Shown here: positions 59,035 to 64,000 of the stretch, piece after piece
Numbering within the stretch: position 1 is the stretch's first letter
Layout: each line of letters begins with the position of its first letter
NCBI GenBank assembly: GCA_004194705.1
Contig: SADC01000072.1
Location: forward strand, 62,001-126,000
Length of the DNA: 64,000 nt
Source of the DNA: Ditylenchus dipsaci
Taxonomy: Eukaryota; Nematoda; Chromadorea; Rhabditida; Anguinidae
Direction of reading: 5' to 3'
Notes under the pieces: model-generated
What the model was told of the DNA's origin: nothing
Databases searched by the model: none
Seen by the model: the letters and a program-made list of their open reading frames with translations, nothing else
Program-made: the position numbers and the translations under genes

Positions 59035-59180
59035 CAGTGATGGGTCCGCCCCGTCCCAGGGCGCCCCAAATGCGCCCGCCCCGGTGCATGGGGCGGCGCT
59101 GCTGCGCCAATAAAAATAGTCCGGGGCGCGGGCGAAGGCAAATTGTTAGGCTGGGGCGGGCTATGGGGCGCTCTGGAGCC
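59035..59180. repeat. GC-rich segment, possible hAT end
   Basis: Starts cagtgatgggtccgccccg and stays above about 65 percent GC for 140 bp (ggggcgggct, gcgcccgccccgg). It may be one end of a GC-rich transposon, but no partner end is visible. Confidence 0.4.
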
Positions 59181-59476
59181 AATTTATTTGTTGCAAACTT
59201 TGCAAAAAGGCTTCAACTTTTTAAACTTATGAACTGGCTAAAACAGAATAACAGCTTAAAGGGGCATACCCACGCTAATAAGAGGTGGTGCCGGGAATTC
59301 AATTCAAATTCAAAAATTATTCCTAATCATTGAACTTCTGTACGGATTTTTCAACATGGTTCTAACAAAACTACACCTAAAATTAAGTTCTAGGCCCTGT
59401 TTTGTTAGAAACCATGTTGAAAAATCCGTACAGAAGTTCAATGATTAGGAATAATTTTTGAATTCCCGGCTCCACC

Positions 59477-62400
59477 CAGTGTTTCCAAAATGAAAATGAG
59501 AAAACGATGAAAATGATAATTTTCAGTGAGAAAATGAGAATTTTTCAGTGAGAAGATGAAAAATTTTCACTTTTTTCTTAAAATGAAAATGAGAAATTTT
59601 CATTTTCATCGGATGAGAATGAGAACTTTTTATTTTCATTTGAATGAAAATTTTTCATTCTCATTGAATGAAAATGAAAATTTTTCATTTTCTCACTGAA
59701 AATTCTCATTTTCACTGAAAATTCTCATTTCACTGAAAATTCTTATTTTCACTGAAAATTCTCTTTTTTACTGAAAATTCTCATTTTCACTGAAAATTTG
59801 TACTTTCACTGAAATTTCTCATTTTATCATTGTAACGGTCGGTGAAAAGCTAATTCACGACGCAGAAACTGTAATCATGCTGGATGTTCAATGTACCATC
59901 AAAACCAAGCGATCCTCCACTTGGATAAACGAAAATGTCCGAATGAGTGCAGAAAACAGGTTTTAAAGCTAAGAAACATGAAAAAAAAATCTGATCCAAG
60001 TGAACAACCACTTGGTTAGTTTGGTACATGGAACATCGAGCGAAACTGCGCAAGAAAATTTTTACACTCCGTGATCTATTGTAGACTATAATTTTATTTG
60101 ACAAAACAATTTACATCAAATTAACACCTCTCAAATACCACGATTGCAGTAAACTAACAGTTGGGAATTTAACAATGAGAATTCAGTCCTGTTCCGGTGA
60201 CTTCTAGTGGCCAGCCCTGCTTGAGAAAAAATTCTCTCTACTGGAGCGCTTGTAGCAGGAACACTGAGTACTTCGAGAGCCAGTACAGCCAAATAATGCC
60301 AATCCTGAAAATCATATTTATTTCCAGAACGGTTAGGAGAAGTAATATTTACGAACCGAGGATAGATAGCCACACCAATAGTTAATCGGGTCGATCTTCA
60401 AGTTACCATTACATACACCTTGACACTATGCAGCACATTCAGAATCCAAGACTTTGATCTGTTCCCTCTGCTTTCAACACTTTTCCTGCTGCTTTGTGAG
60501 TCTTTTTTCAGCCTTGCGATAAAACCATCTAACCTACTGTCTAGATTCACCGAAACTCCCATATTGTCATTTCTGCGATGAGTTTGCTCAGCAGGCAACT
60601 GAATTAAATGCATGGATTTCAGTCAAACTTAAATACTAATATACCTACCAGCTGTCTTATCCGTTCTGCAGCTTTGGAAAGGTCTTCATCTCCAAGACAG
60701 TCAGATGTGTTTGGATCCAATGCGCAAGCAACCATAAAAATCGGGTCGAAATCAGTCCGGTCAGTATTCAGAATATTGGTGAAGCGCTCCTTCAAACTAC
60801 CACGAAGATTTTGGACCGTTAATTTCAGCTCATTCGGCACTACTTCCTTAACGAACAGTTACAAATAAGAAAACTAAGAACTTGTGAAAGCACCTCTAAG
60901 TCATCCAGCGATAGAACTAGTGCGCGAGTGTGTTCAAGACAATGAGATATTGTGACAGTCTTCTCTCCCTGGATCCTTTGAAGCACTTCAACAAACGGTC
61001 CACCAATTTTTGAGATCCAGCGCAAGTACTAAACCTTTTAGCTTAACGTCAAAAAACTGTTGTGTTTACCTCAATCTCATCCTCTTCACCATTGACCAGT
61101 TTTTCCTGCTAGCGATGACAATCACGTATTCCTCTAGCTCCAGAAAGTTCTTGATCACTTCGATGGCAGAACCCCAGCGTGTAGCGGACGGGAATATTAA
61201 TCTCTTATGCGCAATCGAGTCAAGATCCTGAAAAAGCAATAAGAACAGCCATGACTTGCAAGAAAAACAGTACCTCCAATGCCTGATTCGAATGTCTAAA
61301 ACGCCGAATGAGCTGGCACATGTTTTTGAAAGCAGAATGTCCATATATATTGTTTTTGATAAGACCCATTATAACAATCTGAAGAGAATGAGCGTGACAG
61401 CTGATACGATGCGGAAAGTTCTCTCTAAACAAATAAATTTTTTTAGGAAGAGAACGTGGTACTTACAGAGTAACATCAGGTATATCAGGAAATGTTTCAT
61501 CTAGAAAAGAGTCATTTTCCTCGTCTTCAGGCTCGTCGTCGAATTCATTATTCACTGAAAATTAAGTAGATAACAAGTAAAATAAAAAGCATTACATTTG
61601 AAAACATCAGTGAAAGCAGCCACCATATTGGAGCCATTATCCGTTACGATTTTGAAGATACTGTGTAGATCCATGTTGTATTCTGCAAGAACAGCACCCA
61701 ACTCAGTTCTGATATACGATGATGTGTGCGAACCACGGAGTTTTCGCAGGCCCAAAAACGCGCGGCACAGTTTTCCACAGTTTATGTAATGAAGCGTAAT
61801 CCCTGAAGTTCAGATATAAAACCAAAAATACAAAAAGAGGAGGAAGGTTCCACCGAGATAAGAATTTCTCATCGCTTCGTCGGTCCAAATATCGACAGTG
61901 ACAGATGGTTTGAGCTTTAGATCACCAAGTTCTTGCTTGAGATTATTCTTCACAGCTGTTGCTCGCTTTTCCAGCCGGCTTTTTAACGTAGTATGGCTCT
62001 TGGGTAACTACAACAAGACTATTGAAAATTTTAGTAAATAATAATGATATTGTACCTTGAAATTCCTGTTGAGCAAGTCCACAAATCGACGAATAGCTGG
62101 ATGCAGAAAAGAGTTGATCGAAATTGATGGAATGGCCAGAACATTAGTGAATGCCAACTCAATCTTGCCTATCCTAGAAGATACAACGTGATATGAAAAG
62201 CGACAAATCAGTGGAAGTATACCTGGTCAACTTTTTCACATCGCCAGAATGATTTTTCGAGCATGTTTCGTCCTCTTGGATGTGATGCTTGGCTTTCCAA
62301 TGGTACTTTAGTGTTGTAGACGTCGCACTGGAACTTTTGTACTTCTAAAAGGTTTGGACACATGAAGAAGCGATTCAAAGTTTCAGTTGTACCTGATCAC

Positions 62401-62991
62401 ATGATTTACATTTCAAAGGCTGATCTGATTTTGAGTGATTTCCTCGAATTTTTCCCAGATCGGATCGACCAACTTCCTTTTCTTTACTTGAAGAACGATT
62501 GGACTTCCATCGCCAGACAAGTTTTCAGACGATTCATCGCTTTCGTTGCCGAATGACATGTCGATATTGCTCAAATAATACCATTTAGACGTTTCTAGTG
62601 TCTTTTTCAGTGAGAATCTGATAAAATTAAGAAGCGATGAAAATAAGATTTATCAGTGAAAATGAGAATTATCAGTGAAAATGAGAATTTTCAGTGAAAA
62701 TGAAATTTTCAGTGAAAATGAGAATTTTCAGTGAGAAAATGAGAAATTTTCATTCTCATCCAATGAAAATTTCTCATTTTCATTCAAATGGAAATGAAAA
62801 GTTCTCATTCTCATCCAATGAAAATTTCTCATTTTCATTCAAATGGAAATGAGAAGTTTTCATTTTCATCAAATGAAAATGAAATTTCTCATTTTCATTT
62901 TACCAAGAAAGTGAAAATGAGAAAATTTTCATTTTCATTTTTCAAGAAAATGAAAATGAGAAAATTTTCATTTTTCATTTTGGAAACACTG
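59477..62991 (-). mobile_element. hAT transposon, near-complete (hAT-2)
   Basis: 3,515 bp. Ends cagtgtttccaaaatgaaaa / inverse, flanked on both sides by the 8-bp duplication gctccacc (59469-59476, 62992-62999). Each subterminal region (59490-59830, 62620-62985) is a run of aaaatgagaa / ttctcattttc and actgaaaattctcatttt repeats. It encodes one transposase on the minus strand, clearly related to but diverged from hAT-1. Confidence 0.95.
60131..62559 (-). CDS. hAT transposase of hAT-2
   Basis: Minus strand, ATG at 62559, stop at 60131, about 11 exons with the same exon order as hAT-1. The BED finger (CKSCD ... HWKAKH) lies at about 62270-62450. The core has VTVDIWTDEAMRNSY (about 61865), GLRKLRGSHTS, KIVTDNGSNM, FPSATRWGSAI and DPIFMVACALDPNTS. 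The C-terminus has LEVLSVPATSAPVERIFSQA and ends NRGI. Within the first exon, near caaaatcag (about 62425), one base is missing between the N-terminal part and the zinc finger. Otherwise the exons are open. Confidence 0.9.
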
Positions 62992-63026
62992 GCTCCACCT
63001 CTTATTAGCGTGCGTATGCCCTTTAA

Positions 63027-63212
63027 AGGACCATGGTCTTTACGCGCATGGCATGTGGAAAATTCAATTGCATGGACACTTCTCTTTCGTGTCTCCCTGT
63101 ACTCTTTGGAGTCATTCGAAACGACTCGAAAGAGTACACTGATAGACGAAAGAAAAGTGTCCCCGCCAATTCAAATTTTGCACGTTCCACTGCGCGCAAA
63201 AACCATGGTCCT
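63027..63212. mobile_element. TTAA-type MITE (AGGACCATGGT ends)
   Basis: aggaccatggtctttacgcg at the left, accatggtcct-ttaa at the right. It shares its left TTAA (63023-63026) with the neighbouring AGGGGCAT-type MITE. Inner pair acacttctctttcgt / acgaaagaaaagtgt. Confidence 0.8.
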
Positions 63213-63556
63213 TTAAAAGGGGGGGGGTGCAATCATAATGAGAATATTTTAAACTTTCAGGTTCAAATCCCCCTGGGTGCGTACACTTTTTTATCTTCTT
63301 TAATTTACAACTTTGTAGTCGAAATGATTCTCACGCGTAATTTGCAGTGACAAAATTAAAATTCTCATTTTCACTCCATGTCAAATTGCTTATGTGAATT
63401 GACGTCAATGGAAAAATCCTGGTTTAGGTGCATAGAAATGGCCGAGAAGTTGTCAACACTCAGTATTGTTGGATCGTTTTCATTTCACTCGTAAGCGGTG
63501 GTTATCTGTAAGCTTTTTTGCGACCATTTCTAGACTCCTTTGATCAATTATTTCAG
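63213..63556. other. Spacer with one tRNA-like B box
   Basis: 63258-63282 reads aggttcaaatccccctgggt, like the SINE-type repeats at 47-49 kb. No gene seen before the acceptor at 63556. Confidence 0.45.
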
Positions 63557-63937
63557 ATATTCTCTACCGCTACACTCATATATTTTCTGTGGAAGACAAG
63601 CCAGGCGTGGGATGAATCTGCTCTTGCCGAAGTATATCGACAGCGTGGCCTTACGGTTCGTATGCAAAACAACGCAGCATTCACCAAGATCAACAGCGAT
63701 TACGCCAAGCTTGTCGCGAATAAAGTTCAGAAGAAGCAGTTGGAGGAACGCAGCGTTCTGCTTTGTCGTCGAAAGCATCAGTTGGAAGAGGAAGTCAGAG
63801 AAGCCACTCAGAAGACGCAACAGAAGAATCGGCAGAAAAAGCAGCAGGAAAGTACTCAGAAAAGACCGAAAGCAAGGAGCATATCCCACCACAATGATTG
63901 TTCCTTTTATGCCTGCCGGTCATCCTGGGTTTGTTGA
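63557..63937 (+). CDS. Hypothetical protein exon, membrane-like then coiled coil
   Basis: After a good acceptor (ttatttcag, 63556) an open frame runs to 63937. It begins with a hydrophobic stretch (IFSTATLIYFLW), followed by a long Glu/Lys/Gln helix (QLEEEVREATQKTQQKNRQ). From about 63870 a different frame, reading ...MIVPFMPAGHPGFVEL, stays open to the window end, so either a frame change or a splice site may lie near 63860. I do not recognise the protein and the gene is cut by the window edge. Confidence 0.45.
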   Translation: MFSTATLIYFLWKTSQAWDESALAEVYRQRGLTVRMQNNAAFTKINSDYAKLVANKVQKKQLEERSVLLCRRKHQLEEEVREATQKTQQKNRQKKQQESTQKRPKARSISHHNDCSFYACRSSWVC

Positions 63938-64000
63938 ATTATCAATTGGAGTCTTTTTCACTTCAAACGAAATCTGTTTTAGAGCGGTTTTTGTTAGGGC

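Larger units (their letters stand above)
59256..63026. mobile_element. TTAA-flanked MITE split by hAT-2
   Basis: Left part 59256-59476 begins ttaa-aggggcatacccacgct. The right part, 62992-63026, ends agcgtgcgtatgccct-ttaa and is the inverse of the left end. The hAT-2 transposon sits between them. Confidence 0.88.

Overview
The window is a piece of an AT-rich invertebrate (metazoan) nuclear genome. The evidence is split genes with many short introns (about 46-63 bp, GT...TTTCAG type), typical animal proteins (coatomer alpha, cysteine dioxygenase, a four-EF-hand calmodulin-like protein, secreted CUB proteins), and a very high load of cut-and-paste DNA transposons and MITEs. I see no retroelement coding sequence, rRNA gene, bona fide tRNA gene or CRISPR array. 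The species cannot be named from this sequence alone.

Layout. 1-3.7 kb: two satellite arrays (about 122-bp and 40-bp units). 7.3-11.6 kb (+): a split gene for a coiled-coil, probably nuclear, protein I do not recognise. 12.0-13.1 kb: GC-rich hAT remnant. 14.8-17.3 kb (-): two small CUB-domain genes. 17.8-22 kb: large foldback elements and a tRNA-derived SINE-like unit. 22.5-26.4 kb (-): complete cysteine dioxygenase gene (CDO1). 27.9-29.1 kb: foldback element. 32.9-36.1 kb (+): four-EF-hand gene. 37.1-40.4 kb (+): near-complete hAT transposon with perfect 8-bp target duplication, followed at 40.57 kb by an orphan copy of the EF-hand gene's last exon. 41.4-56.6 kb (-): complete 19-exon coatomer alpha gene (COPA) whose long introns hold mariner, hAT, pogo-like and SINE-like repeats. 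57.2-63.2 kb: nested foldbacks, TTAA-flanked MITEs and a second hAT transposon on the - strand, inserted inside a TTAA MITE. 63.5-64 kb: start of a further coiled-coil exon.

The host genes do not form a pathway: COPA acts in Golgi-to-ER vesicle coats, CDO in cysteine catabolism, the EF-hand protein in calcium binding, and the CUB proteins are probably secreted.

Two patterns stand out. First, at least eight single-base losses at mononucleotide runs break otherwise well-conserved reading frames (four in COPA alone), which suggests homopolymer errors in the assembly rather than decay. Second, unrelated inverted-repeat elements here share one architecture: long arms built from short element-specific tandem repeats.
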